From Zymoseptoria tritici IPO323 (Eukaryota > Ascomycota > Dothideomycetes > Mycosphaerellales > Mycosphaerellaceae), in the NCBI RefSeq assembly GCF_000219625.1, contig NC_018212.1, positions 2,064,501-2,128,500 on the forward strand: 64,000 nucleotides of DNA, read 5' to 3'. Made by a program: the position numbers and the translations under genes. Below the pieces are notes generated by a model. That model was given only the letters and a program-made list of their open reading frames with translations, had not been told where the DNA came from and searched no databases. Positions 42,541-53,958 of the stretch are shown one piece after another. The first letter of the stretch is position 1, and the number at the start of each line of letters is the position of its first letter.

Positions 42541-43195
42541 ACAGAAGCCACGCCAGGAATGCTGTGGTCAAGTCAGAGTTTGGTATTTTGCGAGTATAGA
42601 CTTCTGCGGCTTACAGAGGTCAGCATGTCCTTCAGAGTCATAAACTTGCTCGACAAACGTAACGGATCGATTCTTGATTTAACAGGAACCACGGGATTCG
42701 ATCCCGTGATCTCAACGCTTAGCGATGACACGCCGGATCATGCAGTGTGTCATGCTCTCCGATGAGCTTTCTATCGATTGTTTGTCCTTACAACAACCTC
42801 CCAGGTTGTGATTGATCGTGGCTTTCCGCTTTCAAAAAGGGTACAAAGAGCTTCCTCGTTGCCAGTTTCCTTTGTCTGCCAGTAGCAAACCTGCGCGAAT
42901 TTGCCTCATATGCGTGGTGCTATGCGCCGATACAATGGCTCTAGAGCGGTATGCAGTGAACATTTGAGTTCGCTTCCTTCGCCGTGAGGCTCACGGCCAT
43001 GTCCGCAAATAGACATTGCAGTGAAAATAGAGTACATTTTAGAGTAGCTGTTAGCGTGAACCTTAAGACTGCTCCAGCCACACTCGTGCCTCAGGCAGCA
43101 TGGGGTCGCTCGCGATCTCTCCCGCGCAAACACTTCCATCACTTCACGAAGAACACTACCATCACATTCATCAGTCCTTCATCAGTCCGCTCATC
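42541..43195. other. Intergenic with a tRNA-like relic
   Basis: No gene apart from the tRNA-like structure at 42690-42767. The right part is the leader of the 43.2-kb gene. Confidence 0.4.
42690..42767 (-). pseudogene. tRNA-like relic (no acceptor stem)
   Basis: On the minus strand three tRNA-style arms occur in the right order: D-arm GCTC-ATCGGA-GAGC (42767-42754, perfect 4-bp stem), an anticodon-type hairpin with 7 perfect pairs ATGACAC/GTGTCAT (42753-42725) around a 15-nt loop, a small CGC-TAA-GCG variable arm, and a T-arm CACGGG-ATCGAAT-CCCGTG (42708-42690) whose loop differs from TTCGAAT at one base. The flanking 7-mers do not pair as an acceptor stem and the anticodon loop lacks U33, so it is probably a decayed tRNA or tRNA-derived element. 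Confidence 0.35.
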
Positions 43196-44283
43196 ATGTC
43201 TTCTCACCAGGAGATCATTGATGCGCTCACTGCATTCTACAAGCAAGTCACCAAGCATCTCTCTCTCGATGAAGTGGCACTGAAGGAGGCGCCGGCGCAA
43301 GGCTGGAACATTGACGCAGCCGCGCTGCAGTATGGCGGGAAGACTGAAGCGGTACTCAAATTGCTTCAGCACATTCCGTATCTCGAGGTTGCAGAAGGAG
43401 GCGACAGTCCGGCGATCTGGGACGACACGGTCCCAATCGACTACCGCACGAAGAAGAGATCTTTCGTATGTATCGAGCGCAAACAGTGCAGAGCATGCGG
43501 CTGCGATGGACATCAAGCACCCAGCTACAGAATTTGCAATGTAACGATCATGAGCTAACAATCTTCCGTGCGCATTCAGATGGACGACGTCAACCGACTC
43601 CCGGAGCATTGCGTCTATCTCACCGAAGGCATCTTTCAGGACGGCTTTTCACTCATCGTGGACACCGAGAAAGGTATGCTCTCATCTCACTTTTTGCATC
43701 CTGCTGGTGGAGTGCTGACAATGAAGGCACCATTACGGAGTACAGCATCCTGGACAGGAACGTCACGGCTGATCCTGATGATTTCGAAATGATGCCGGAC
43801 AGCGAGAAGTGGCGTGGCCATCGCACACTCCCTGCGGCAGAACTTCTTGGACTGTGGACCAGCATGTTCGCCCGTCTTGTCAAAATGCTAGTTCCAAACA
43901 TCTCCTCCACTCCGCGCACGGGAATCGTGCGCACTCGAGTGCCCATCCGCAACGAAGCCGAAATGCAGGCCAAAGACACCGACGAGCTCGAAGAGTGCCA
44001 TCCGAGCGAGGAGGAGCTTCAAGAATCTACCAGAAGAACCAAGAACGAGTCGCTGCGACAGCTGCAGATGGATCAACGCCGCCACATCGCTGTCAGTATC
44101 AACACTATCCGATTCCTCTCTCATATTTCTCCGCTGACATCCGTCCAGGACGTCTACAACTCCTTTCTGCGTCACGGTTGGAATAAAGACTTCGACAAGG
44201 AAGCCTGCAGAGTCGAAGTCACGAAGTTGGAAGAACAGAACTTCGCGAAAGAGATGGCTCATGCAGATCCGCAGGGATCCTGA
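43196..44283 (+). CDS. Hypothetical protein, copy 1 of a two-copy family flanking the LysM gene
   Basis: Exons 43196-43465, 43580-43673, 43727-44091, 44149-44283 (287 aa). Exon junctions are supported by copy 2: DTEK^GTITEY, and ^DVYNSFLRHGW matching ^DNYNCYIRFGW. N-terminus EIIDALTAFYKQVTKHLSLD, then VLKLLQHIPYLE, HCVYLTEGIFQDGFSLIVDT, RGHRTLPAAELLGLW, and FDKEACRVEVTKL. The last intron is 57 nt and has no stop, so the frame reads through it. The homology with copy 2 appears to continue past the stop in another frame (RRDPESSFSLVQRKLSERD, to 44593), so this copy may carry a late frameshift near 44258. Family unrecognised. Confidence 0.6.
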
Positions 44284-44651
44284 GAGTTCTTTCAGTTTGG
44301 TGCAAAGAAAGTTGTCCGAGCGGGATAGAGACACAGCTCCGATCGAGGGTGTGAAGGTGCAGTCTGAGGTTTCTCTGCCTTCTCGGAGGCAGGAGCTCTA
44401 CGTGCCGGCCCTCCAAAATCCGATCAAGATCGTTCCAGACCAAGCCAGGCGAGCCGTAGAAAGGAGCACAATTGCAGGGTTCACCGAACCACTCAAGTCT
44501 GGAGACGGTGATGAAGCGATGTGTGAAGTCTTCTCGGCGCCGTCCTCTTCGATTGGCCGCATTACGGGTATCCTGACAGCTGCGCGAGAATGATGATCGC
44601 TGACAATCGCCCAGAAACACCACTCTCAACTGTGACTCGAATCTCTTCAGA

Positions 44652-46636
44652 ATGGCGGGAGATGTCGATCAATACGTCTGGTCTGTCAGCAATCTCACGG
44701 CGCTCTGCACGACTGCTTGCCTCCAGGAGTCGAGCAATTGGGTCATGAACGTGGAAGATGTCTGCGACGGTCAGACTCATACAAATTCGGGCAAGCTTGT
44801 GCCCGTCGATACCATTCCGGCGCAGTTCCACGAGGGTCTGAGCTTGGCTTGTCTCAAGCCTGGGTAAGTCTCGTCGTGATACCTCATATTGCCGCAGCTG
44901 CTGATATGATTTACAGCAACTTGCCAATGTCGATCTCCGTTGCGGACAACTCTACCACTCCCGGCTCAAACTCGGCCACGTCCGATGATTGGGCATCCGA
45001 GCTCACCGAACTCCCCGAATCTGAGGGCATGCAAATGTTCCGTGCGGGCAGTGCGCTACGCTATCTCAACGAGGACAATGAGACTGAAGAGGCCGATCCC
45101 GAGATTTCAAAGTGGTGTTTTCTGGTGTCGCAGAATCTCCAAGGCGTCGACAGCGAGTCTGACTGCGACAACGAGCCAGACAGCATTTTCTGCACTGATC
45201 CCGATACCATGGATCGAATGGCGAACCTCTACCCGGACAATGTGGTGAGCTGAAGATAAGATTGCGCAACAAGGACATGGACTGACATGAAACGTAGTTG
45301 TGTGACCCGTGTGTTCTCTCGATCATGGTAAGGCTTCCCGCTTATCGGAGTGATTCCCGCTTGAGACTGAACTGACCTGTGCGATTCTTTCTCGTAGTGG
45401 TTCCGCCTAAGCTCTGAGTTCCTTCCGGACGATGACCGCTCGGACTGGTTGATGGCGCAATATTTGGACATCACCCATCTCTGCAACATCACCATGCCAG
45501 AGCCTATCATCCGAGCCCTGCCAGAGTACGCTCTTGCTCCGTCTCCGTCATTGCCCGTAATCAGCAATTCGACTGGCAACTCCACATCAAACGCAACATG
45601 CGAGGACCAGCTGATTATGCTGGATGGCTCCGGATGTGACGAACAGGCCAAGAAATACAGCATCAGCACTGGCGATCTGCAGTTCGCATCTCGTTCCCGC
45701 AACTGCTCGTCCACCAACGCAATCTGCGCGCCTGAGAGCTGTGATCTTCAACAAGTCGGCTTCAATTCCTCCTGTAGCGGGCTTGCCGCGGCATACTCTT
45801 CCGCCTCTTTGAACATCACTATCTCGCTGTTCATGAGCTGGAATCGTCATATCCTTGGTCTCTGCAACAACTTGACAGTCGGGCAATACGTATGCTCTAG
45901 TCCACCGGGCGGATTTTACCAGCTTCCGCCACCTCTTCCCGGCTCCAGCTTCAATGGATCTGGTCCTGTCCGAGGCGGTCAGGGCTCGGACAGTACCTCC
46001 TCGGGCAATGCCTCAGCGACCGCTTCGATCCCTATGGCACTCAACTCGACTGCAGCCGGACAGACAACAGTACTGTTCCCGAATTCGACTTCGTCTTTCC
46101 CTCCGACCAGCACACTCCCATTCCCGACTCAGAGCGGCATCACTCCCGACTGCAACAAGTACATGGATGCTAAGAAGGGAGACTACTGCTCGAAATTTGC
46201 GACCGACAATGGCATCAGTGAGGAGCAGCTGTACGACTGGAACCCGATCCTGGGAAAAGATGGCGCAGACTGCGACACAAAATTTCAGGCTAGTACCGAA
46301 TATTGCGTCGGTATCTCGTTGGTCTCATCTGGTACTTCGTTTGACGCTACATCGGCCGCTGCTACTTCGAACGCGGCCACTGACGTCGCTACGTCCAGCG
46401 TTGCTACTCCATCGAGCACATCCTCCACCCTCCCTCCGATGCAGAGCGGCATCAGCTCGAAATGCAACAAGTTCGACGTTGCGAAGAAAGGCGATTATTG
46501 CAGCAAGTTCGCTACGGATCACAGCATCTCGGCCGGAGACCTGTACACCTGGAATTCGATTCTGGGCGAGAACGGGAAAGACTGCGACACGCTTTTCCAA
46601 GCAGGCGTACTGTACTGCGTTGGCGTTTCGTCGTAA
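44652..46636 (+). CDS. LysM-domain protein (fungal multi-LysM type), N-terminus apparently missing
   Basis: Exons 44652-44863, 44917-45244, 45298-45327 (a 30-nt exon, LCDPCVLSIM), 45398-46636; 602 aa. The Cys-rich N-terminal region (LTALCTTACLQESSNW, DTIPAQFHEGLSLACLKPG), the middle (SEFLPDDDRSDWL, ITHLCNITMP), two degenerate LysM-like units (CDEQAKKYSISTGD; CSGLAAAYSSASLNITISLF...NLTVGQYVCSSPPGG) and two good LysMs at residues ~437-495 (KKGDYCSKFATDNGIS...LYDWNPIL...YCVG) and ~541-602 follow the order of secreted ascomycete LysM proteins, which bind chitin oligomers. Many N-x-S/T sites. The relatives start with a signal peptide and ~40 more residues; here only an AG acceptor-like site precedes ATG 44652 and no signal peptide exon is visible before the end of the upstream gene. 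Confidence 0.85.
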
Positions 46637-47189
46637 GGGTGGCACATGGATTTCCTGAGAGAATGGTTCGATTGAGATGAAGGCGCTTGGCTGGAGTGAT
46701 AGGATGACAAGATGGATCGACCGGAACAACGAAGCTTGGGATCCCAGGATAGCAGAAGTTCTTGGACCAGACAATGAGCAACCAACATGCATTGGGGCTC
46801 ATGTCCAGCTCCCAAAGTAGTCTTCGCATGCATAGTTCTCAATCAAAGCTGAGCTTGTGTCGTCTCTCCTCTCAAAACATTTGTTCCCTGGCGGCCAAGC
46901 TACCAAACTGACCGACGGAGCAGAAGATGAGCGGCGGGGAAGAAAGCGCGTATGACTCCCGGGCATCGCTGAATCTTGGTAGGATGCCGCACTTTGGGTC
47001 AAGATCCCATCCATATACAACCTAGTAATCGGCTTGAGAGGCGATGGAGTTCGGTCTCTTACGCCATGACTCGTGACTTTGGGCCTCAGGCGCGCATGCC
47101 GGCTTTTGTTTGCGTCATCCGCTTTTCTTGATTGAGCGCTAATCTCAGAGCAACATCGACCAGGCTCTTCATTCGAGCACACACCAGAC
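46637..47189. other. Intergenic
   Basis: 0.55 kb between the LysM gene and copy 2 of the flanking family; no gene seen. Confidence 0.4.
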
Positions 47190-48616
47190 ATGATGTCGAC
47201 GTCCGCAGAGACTGTCAAAGCAATGACTGCATTCTACCAGCAAGTCGTGAAGCATCTCTCCTTCGATTCGGATGCCCTCAAGATCGCACCCGTGGAAGGA
47301 TGGCCCGATCTCGATCCCAGTGTCAAGGACAAGTCTGCAGCAGTGCTGGAGCTTCTTCGCCATTTACCGTATCTCCATCTCAAAGATCCGTATGACCTTC
47401 TGTGTGTATACGACAGCACCGCCGCAGTCTCCTACCTGCCGGGCAATCACAGGACAGGTGCCATGGATGATATTTTCCCGACACCAAGCCATTGCGTATA
47501 TCTCACGTCTTGTGTCGGTCAACATGGCTATTCTCTCATTCTCGACACGAGCAAGGGTAAGATCAGACGGGTTGTGACAGTCGGAAACAAAGCTGACATC
47601 GAACAGGCACATGGTCTGGCCTTGGACATGGATTATGGAGCGTATGAAAAGATGCCCGAGCACGAACAATGGTGAGGACATCGCACCTCACCAGCGGCCG
47701 AGGTTCTCGAGCTGTGGACGAAGATGTATGTTCGCCTTCGGAGGCAGTGGGCAAGATCCGGATGGCTGACCCTCATCGGGCTGAAGAGCGAGCTCAAGAA
47801 GTCACGCCTTTGTGCGAGTGGTATCCTGACGACCTTGAGCTCCATCGGACTGTGGGAGAAGCGGACAGTGAGGACTTCCTACGGTACAAGATGGTCCAAG
47901 CACAATACGATGTGGTGAGTCGATAAACAAGAGCCAGGCCGAAGGGTGAATGAAAACCGGTTAATTCTAACCTTTACAGGATAACTACAACTGTTACATC
48001 CGTTTCGGATGGCCCGAGAACTTCGATCGAGCCGCTTGCAAGCTCGAGGTTATCAAGTTGGTGAAGCTCAAAGACAGAACGCAGAGCCGATACTACGCTT
48101 TGAACAACCCAGAAACACCTTTCAACGCACTCGAGGAGGCCGAAGAAGAAGCCCGTGTTGAGAGGCGATGGAACCCGCAGCTGCTTGAGCGCAAAGCAAC
48201 CGGTGGAAAGGCGCCCAGGAAGCCTAGACCCAATCACAGCAGAGGCTTGGAGGAGATCGAGCGTTCGGCCGCACCGAGAGACGGCGACGGAGGGCAGCGA
48301 GAGGAGTGAGACGCTGGAGGATCTCAACATCTCTTGCCCTTTCCAGCACCCGGATACCTTCAAGAGTAGTGAATCATGGCGGAGTGACTTTGCTGAGCAG
48401 AAAGCGCAAAGGATACAAGGTCGATCTATGACTTGGCAGAACCTGAGGTCTGTTGAAGTTGGAAACGCTCCAATGAGGCCAAGATCTCCTGCCGGGTATG
48501 AGTTTCAGTCTTCCAAGGGTAGTCTTCAGGCCTCCTCCACGACAACGACCCGCCTCTCGGCTGCGTCCAGTCCGCACACATCGTCACCATGCGGAACGTT
48601 CTCCTTAAAGCCGTAG
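47190..48616 (+). pseudogene. Copy 2 of the LysM-flanking family, multiply disrupted
   Basis: ATG 47190: TVKAMTAFYQQVVKHLSFDS, VLELLRHLPYLH, HCVYLTSCVGQHGYSLILDT, closely parallel to copy 1. The first intron (47557-47606, GTAAGA...GAACAG) is at the same place as copy 1 intron 2 (DTSK^G). Just after it the frame is shifted; the homologous frame reads MPEHEQW-stop-GHRTSPAAEVLELW with TGA 47673-47675 where copy 1 has Arg (KWRGHRTLPAAELLGLW), i.e. CGN to TGA. A further shift near 47745 leads to YKMVQAQYDV, then an intron (GTGAGT at ~47912 to TTTACAG 47979) and DNYNCYIRFGW. Another shift near 48300 leads to a Ser-rich end (to 48616). Non-functional as it stands. Confidence 0.65.
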
Positions 48617-48890
48617 AGCGCGTAGAAGCATCCGTGACATCCAATCGGAAGATACACGAGGGATGTGCCGCCCTGTCCAAGACATTCGAAAAGCTGGAAA
48701 AGGACTCGCAACACATCATCAAGGTGCAAGAGGAAACTATCGCCGCCTTAAAAACCGGCCGAGGCTGGACAAACAAAATTTGGCAGCTTTAAGCGCGCGC
48801 ATCGCGGAGTTGGAAGTAGTGCTGGATATGTTCCATGCGAGCCTCGTCGCCGCGCCGCACTCTACGGAGTTGGATGGAGCCCGAAGACCG
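48589..48890 (+). pseudogene. Coiled-coil fragment, split between two frames
   Basis: ATG 48589 opens a 67-codon helical frame (VEASVTSNRKIHEGCAALSK, TFEKLEKDSQHIIKVQEE) that ends at TAA ~48790. Heptad-like sequence continues at the same point in another frame (LAALSARIAELEVVLDMF). A one-base shift inside a coiled-coil gene explains this best. Family unknown. Confidence 0.35.
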
Positions 48891-51342
48891 AGCTGTGGCG
48901 GGCGCAGTACACGCTGCCAGCCGAAGAATTCTTGGCCCTGAGTAGGTTGTAAAGTATCTCTCCTTCGACGGAGTCTGCCGCCCGTCTCGTGGCCGAATAA
49001 ATGATCGAGGGAAACCTGTGGTACCCACACCTGCAGAAGCTGATGGCGGCCGGGGGAAATAAGGCGTCCTGAAATCGTCCAGTCGAGCATAGTAGTGGAA
49101 GGGTACCATAGTCACCCGAATGACGACCATGTTGGTACGAACATGCTTCGCCAATCTGAGCAGTGGACTCTGCCTTCCATCGGTAGTGCCTGTGCTTCAA
49201 GCAGGGAGGCACATGCATATCATTGGCGCTGAATTTCGGCTGCGCGTTGAGTCTCAGAACTTCAATTGCGCCGACCACGGCACTCTTCTTCGACACCACC
49301 TCTCAACCACAAAGTTGGAAGGGTGCCCTTCACCAGAAGCCCACACGGTAAGCATCACCCCACCCTTGCCTTTGAAATCCGCTGATCTGACACGCAGTTG
49401 AAGCGCGATGGCCGCAGCGAACGCGCCTGGCGCTATGAACCAACCCTAGAAGAACAGCGCTCCCGTCGCGCTCGCAATCAAACCCGGCATGCCTATCATC
49501 TCCCATGCCGATGTGGATGACCTACACTTCTTCGACACGGATGCCGAGGACATCTCACTCGCGCACCAACGCTACATCCTGGTGGCTACCGATCGAGTCA
49601 AACGCCTGGACGGCAGTGAAAGTTTACCTCAACATCGGTACGCGCTTGACGGGTGAGCGAGAAGTAGCGAGATGGCGAGAGACTGGAGCTCGACAATGCT
49701 TCGACTAACTTCGTAGCAGACCGTGCGGTCGAGCGGGGATACCAGTACTCGAAGTCGCCAGATCGACGAGGGACTGGTTCTTGCTGTGCTTCGACCAGCT
49801 TTGCACCAGACTATGCCTTCCATCGGGGAGACCAGTGCAGCAAAAACAACCGCACTGGACGACGAAGGCCGTCGCAAAAGGCTGCATCGATCAAGCACAA
49901 AAGGGCAAGACCTCGTGGATCTGGTCGATGCAGGATGTTAGAAGCGCGTGCTGAAAGACTTGCACCAACGCGCGAGGCCTGTGTTTGCGGTAGAACCCGG
50001 ACAAGCCAAGCAAGTTGGTCGTCTCTGGTTTACCAAGCTCCGTCCGCGACGATGGCTGCCTACCATCTGACTTCAACTTCTGGATCAGCATTTCAGCGAA
50101 CACTGCGACCCATGGACGATACTAGTGCAGGAGACGGCGAGGTAGGCAAGGGCATGGATCTTGGCGTCCTTCGGCAAATTCCTGGCCAACGTTGCGATTC
50201 ATGGACGATATCAATCTCAATGTGCTTCAGCGGCCTCTTCGATGAACTATGTATTCCACATATATTTGAAGCATTTGAAGCAGAGCAGTATGTGAGGGCG
50301 AATCTTGATGTCTTTCGGCAACCTCTTCAGCAAATTGTGTACTGCAGGAATGGTACGAGTGCACGATGTGGCGAGAGCTGCAAGGATCGAGGGTGCCAAA
50401 GTCGCACCAGATGGTGAAAGACAAGGAGCGGCATCGCAACGAGAGTTGCTCTTTGCTTAGATCAATTCATGCCACACATCAAGTACCAGCTTCTCTCAGG
50501 TTCCCTAACCGACGTCGAAAGCTTCCGACCCCTGCTAACGAGGCTACACGTCCGAGTGCAACAACAGAAGCGTATCTCCCAACAGATGCTGTCCAGCCTA
50601 CCAAAACTGCCTCCTGTGGACTCTTGAGGGATTGAACTTGGGAAGAAGCTAGGCAACGCGAGCGGCGGACACCTCCCTAGTAGGCCCAACAAGGATGAGG
50701 CTACGAGACGACTTTCAACCGCTTAGAGTGCGTTCTGCATCGCTAGTTGCTCTGCGCTGCGCCGCGACGGCTCCGCAACGCGCACCTCAAACCCAAATCG
50801 CCCGCCACGCCCCTCACACACTCGCTCGACCGCACCTCCAATGACACTACAGTCGCCACCGCGACCACACCCTCAGACGCTCTGTCCCTGGTCGTGCCGC
50901 CCCACGACAACTGGGGTGCTCTCACCCACTGCCGCGCGGTCGACGTGATCATGCAGGAAGCACGCGAGGCCGGCGGCGATGCCACTCTCCCAAACGGGAT
51001 CAAGCTCGGCATCTTTTGAGCCCACTTTTTGGCTTGCTTCGGCCTCCAAATTCTCCAAGTAACGGCCGATGCGTGCTGCTTCTTACATGTCCAGAACATG
51101 TGCACCGCAGTCGCTGCTCATATGTGCGTATGCTCCCCATTCTTACGCCAAGTTGATGCTTCTCGTTGAGACTTCGTGGATTTGTCGTCAACCGCGCTAA
51201 TTTGACGGAGCTTCCCGTGCCCGACTCGGCTTCCCTCCTTTTCCTGCACCAAATCCACGTTACGAAGCTGTCAACCCCAACAATCACGTCTACAACTTCG
51301 TGCGCCCGCACGCAAGGCTACGGCAAAATTCAAGCCAACGAC
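48891..51342. other. 2.4-kb region of gene fragments
   Basis: No intact gene. Visible pieces: a canonical intron (GTAAGC at ~49349 to CTGACACGCAG ~49398) between short open stretches; a 55-codon ATG frame from ~49491 (MPIISHADVDDLHFFDTDAE); an imperfect 23-bp direct repeat at 50099-50121 and 50188-50210 (CATGGACGATA core); a helical frame ~50300-50460 (MSFGNLFSKLCTAGMVRVHD); and a 90-codon frame 50747-51019 ending EAGGDATLPNGIKLGIF. These read as decayed or spliced remnants; none was identified. Confidence 0.3.
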
Positions 51343-52359
51343 ATGGGTGTTCCAACCAAATCACCGTCAAGCGCAACCTATTCATCCCTTCCGCAGTCCA
51401 GAAAAATCGCGATGGACAATGCAAAAGGTGTCAAATCAAGCATTCACGCCGACGAGACGTACAACCGACAGGGAACGTTGGAAGTCGCCGCGCTCACGCC
51501 AGACCACGACTTGGAGACAAACACTTCTGTTGACCCGACCATGTTTGGAAGCACGCACTCCTGCGCGCAATGCGGAGGGCTCCCTCACATGAAGGAGACA
51601 GGTACCTGGGCCGACTTCATGGCTGACCCAACTTACCAATTTACTCTGCCGTCGAATGTGAACGCGATGTCCTATCCGGACGCCCTGAAAAGCGGCCCTT
51701 TCGTTGCACCTTCGTACCCGACTATTCCTCCTTGCAAGCTCTTGGGGATGCCCGCCGAAATCCGAAACGACATTTTCGAATTGGTATTCACCGCCGATTC
51801 GTCTTCCGAGGAGGAAGTCGACCTCCTGGCTGCCCGTGCTCCATCAGGCAACCTACTCCGGACGTCCTCAAAGATTTACGCGGGAGCCAAAGGATTCTAC
51901 GCCACTGGCCGCGCCGCCTATTGGTCAACCACATCCTTCATCATCGAGCGCAAAGACAAGACAGCAAAAGCCGCATTGACCGCTATCCCGAACGCCGCTC
52001 TGCAAAAAATCACCAAATTGAAGCTAAAGCTCCCAATTACCGGTACTCTCAGCACGAAGTACGTGTTCGGTCGTGCTCCCGAGATCGCAACGATGGGAAC
52101 CACCGAATGGCTGCCACAAGTCCAGCGCTGGGAGATCCGCAGCGAAAATCGGGCCCAGTATCTTTTCCACGCAAGCATTCAATACAGGTCAAATGGTCAC
52201 CTTCGGATCGACTTCTCCTCGAGAAACATATCGAACAGGGAGGCACCTTGTCCAGCTGCGACCAGGAGCCAAGCGCCCGGGCGTGTGGCTGTACCGATGA
52301 AGCAGCAGATCCGATTGATCTTCGCACTTTTGGAAGTGAAGGTTGGTAGTCGGGTCTGA
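51343..52359 (+). CDS. LPxELR (2EXR-like) protein, array B copy 1
   Basis: Single exon, 338 aa, ATG 51343 (an in-frame ATG at 51412 is an alternative). A long N-terminal extension (~130 residues) with a CAQCGG motif precedes CKLLGMPAEIRNDIFELVFT, EEEVDLLAARAPSGNLLRTS, SKIYAGAKGFYATGRAAYWS, TTSFIIERKDKTAKAALTAI and NAALQKITKLKLKLPI. The C-terminal VPMKQQIRLIFALLE is the array B version of the ending seen in the other copies (KEQIxFLWEL). Array B differs from A by the acidic VDL box and the YW(S/R)xTxF strand. Confidence 0.8.
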   Translation: MGVPTKSPSSATYSSLPQSRKIAMDNAKGVKSSIHADETYNRQGTLEVAALTPDHDLETNTSVDPTMFGSTHSCAQCGGLPHMKETGTWADFMADPTYQFTLPSNVNAMSYPDALKSGPFVAPSYPTIPPCKLLGMPAEIRNDIFELVFTADSSSEEEVDLLAARAPSGNLLRTSSKIYAGAKGFYATGRAAYWSTTSFIIERKDKTAKAALTAIPNAALQKITKLKLKLPITGTLSTKYVFGRAPEIATMGTTEWLPQVQRWEIRSENRAQYLFHASIQYRSNGHLRIDFSSRNISNREAPCPAATRSQAPGRVAVPMKQQIRLIFALLEVKVGSRV

Positions 52360-53127
52360 ACGGCATAGCTGTGATCTAATCCAGCGGAAACGGCTGCTCG
52401 AGTTGCAAGAGCCTACGAGGCGTGCTGATGGGCTATCTAGGTGGATGATGTATTGATCTGGCCCGAGGAGCCGACAATGGTCTGGTTGATGGATAACGTC
52501 CATGGTCATTGTGTGTTCGACGCACGAGGTTGCGACTTGCAGGGAGTTATGGATTTTGTTTTTTGAGGGGAATTCTCCCTGGTGTCGAGGCGTTCGCACA
52601 TCACGATCATGGAAGGCACACTGCGGTTATACGTTCGAGTAAGTAGCTACCTGGTTTGAGCCTTTCCAGTATCACAGTGATGCCTTGAACCTTTGCTCAT
52701 CCCCACAGCAGTGCGGTCTGGATGTCTTATTGCCATAATCTCTCTCGTAGTCAACATCGCAGGACAGCAAACGTACCATATGCTGCCTACAAAACTCTCC
52801 CCGTCTGCTACCAGCCCGATCATCGCGTTACAGTATAGCTCTCCAATTCCACGTGTCGTGAATCAATGGTAAATCACAACACGTAGTCACGGGACTTCGC
52901 GACCTCTGCGAACCGCGCTAGTGGGCGGCACGTCCGCCTCCCGATATACCATTCCCTGCGTTCTTCAATATCAACCATCGAATCTCAGACAAACGGTTCT
53001 TTACTTCCAATTGGTCAGTGGCAGTCTTCGATGGTTGCATATTCATTTCGTGTACTAACCGTGCGCAGGCTTCTCATCCGGATCCACCTCATCAACACAA
53101 CCAAGCGCTTGCGGACATCAAGCAACG
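52360..53127. other. Intergenic
   Basis: 0.77 kb between array B copies 1 and 2; no gene seen. Confidence 0.4.
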
Positions 53128-53958
53128 ATGAGCACACCAGAGGTGAAAGAGCTAGCCGTGGCGAAAAGAATTGGAGCTTCTGCAGTTGAAGATGGAGAGT
53201 CTGTCACGATCCACGGGACATGCAGTATGACTTCAACATTGCAGACACAAGGACCCCGCGACACCACTTCGCACAAGTCGCAACCATCGACTGTGGTCGG
53301 TCCATCGCCATGTCCACTCCTCGAACTCCCGGCGGAGCTGCGAAACGCGATTGAAGAGCTCGTCTTCACTCCCGACACCCTTCACGATGAGAATGAAGAA
53401 GTCGATCTCTTTGCCGCGAATCCACCATCCATCAGCCTACTCCTCGTCAACTCCACCCTGCTCTCCGAGACGAAAGGCTTCTTTGCTGCTGCGCAAGAAT
53501 CTTACTGGTCAAATACTGCATTCATCATCAACGGCAATGACGACGCCGCAAAGGCTACTCTCGCCTCAATCCCGGAGACCGCGCTCGCGCGCATCACGAA
53601 ATTGACAATCCGGTTCCCGCATGGTCGCCGCTTCCCATACGTCGATCCGTCCGCCCCGACCCCTACATCCCGCACTCCACCCACTGGCGCGATCGAACTC
53701 ATCGCAGACGGTCACTGGAAGGTCTGCGGCGAGGGCAGTTTCCGGCCAGAAGTGTGGCTTCGCTATGGCGGGTACGATGGAGGGATCAGTGTCATTTCCA
53801 CCCTCGGCCCTACGACAGGCATGGAGAGCTTGATGAGAGGTGGATCACGATTCACCACCGAGAGCCTTGTGCCGTTGCGAGAGCAGATTGTGTGGATGTG
53901 GGAAAAGCTGGAGGATCAAATTGACCTGCAACCTCGACTCTCAAGTTGGTTTCGCTGA
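53128..53958 (+). CDS. LPxELR protein, array B copy 2
   Basis: Single exon, 276 aa. CPLLELPAELRNAIEELVFT, EEVDLFAANPPSISLLLVNS, LLSETKGFFAAAQESYWSNT, AFIINGNDDAAKATLASIPE, TALARITKLTIRFPHGRRFP; the end is VPLREQIVWMWEKLEDQIDL. Very similar in order and spacing to copy 1, with which it shares the AKA(A/T)L(T/A)(A/S)IP box. Disordered N-terminus of ~65 residues. Function unknown. Confidence 0.85.
   Translation: MSTPEVKELAVAKRIGASAVEDGESVTIHGTCSMTSTLQTQGPRDTTSHKSQPSTVVGPSPCPLLELPAELRNAIEELVFTPDTLHDENEEVDLFAANPPSISLLLVNSTLLSETKGFFAAAQESYWSNTAFIINGNDDAAKATLASIPETALARITKLTIRFPHGRRFPYVDPSAPTPTSRTPPTGAIELIADGHWKVCGEGSFRPEVWLRYGGYDGGISVISTLGPTTGMESLMRGGSRFTTESLVPLREQIVWMWEKLEDQIDLQPRLSSWFR

Noticed and set aside
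50300..50460. Resemblance of SFGNLFSKLCTAGMVRVHDV to a MIF4G (eIF4G) helix
   Set aside because: Too short and surrounded by stops; no second MIF4G helix in register, so I do not assign it.
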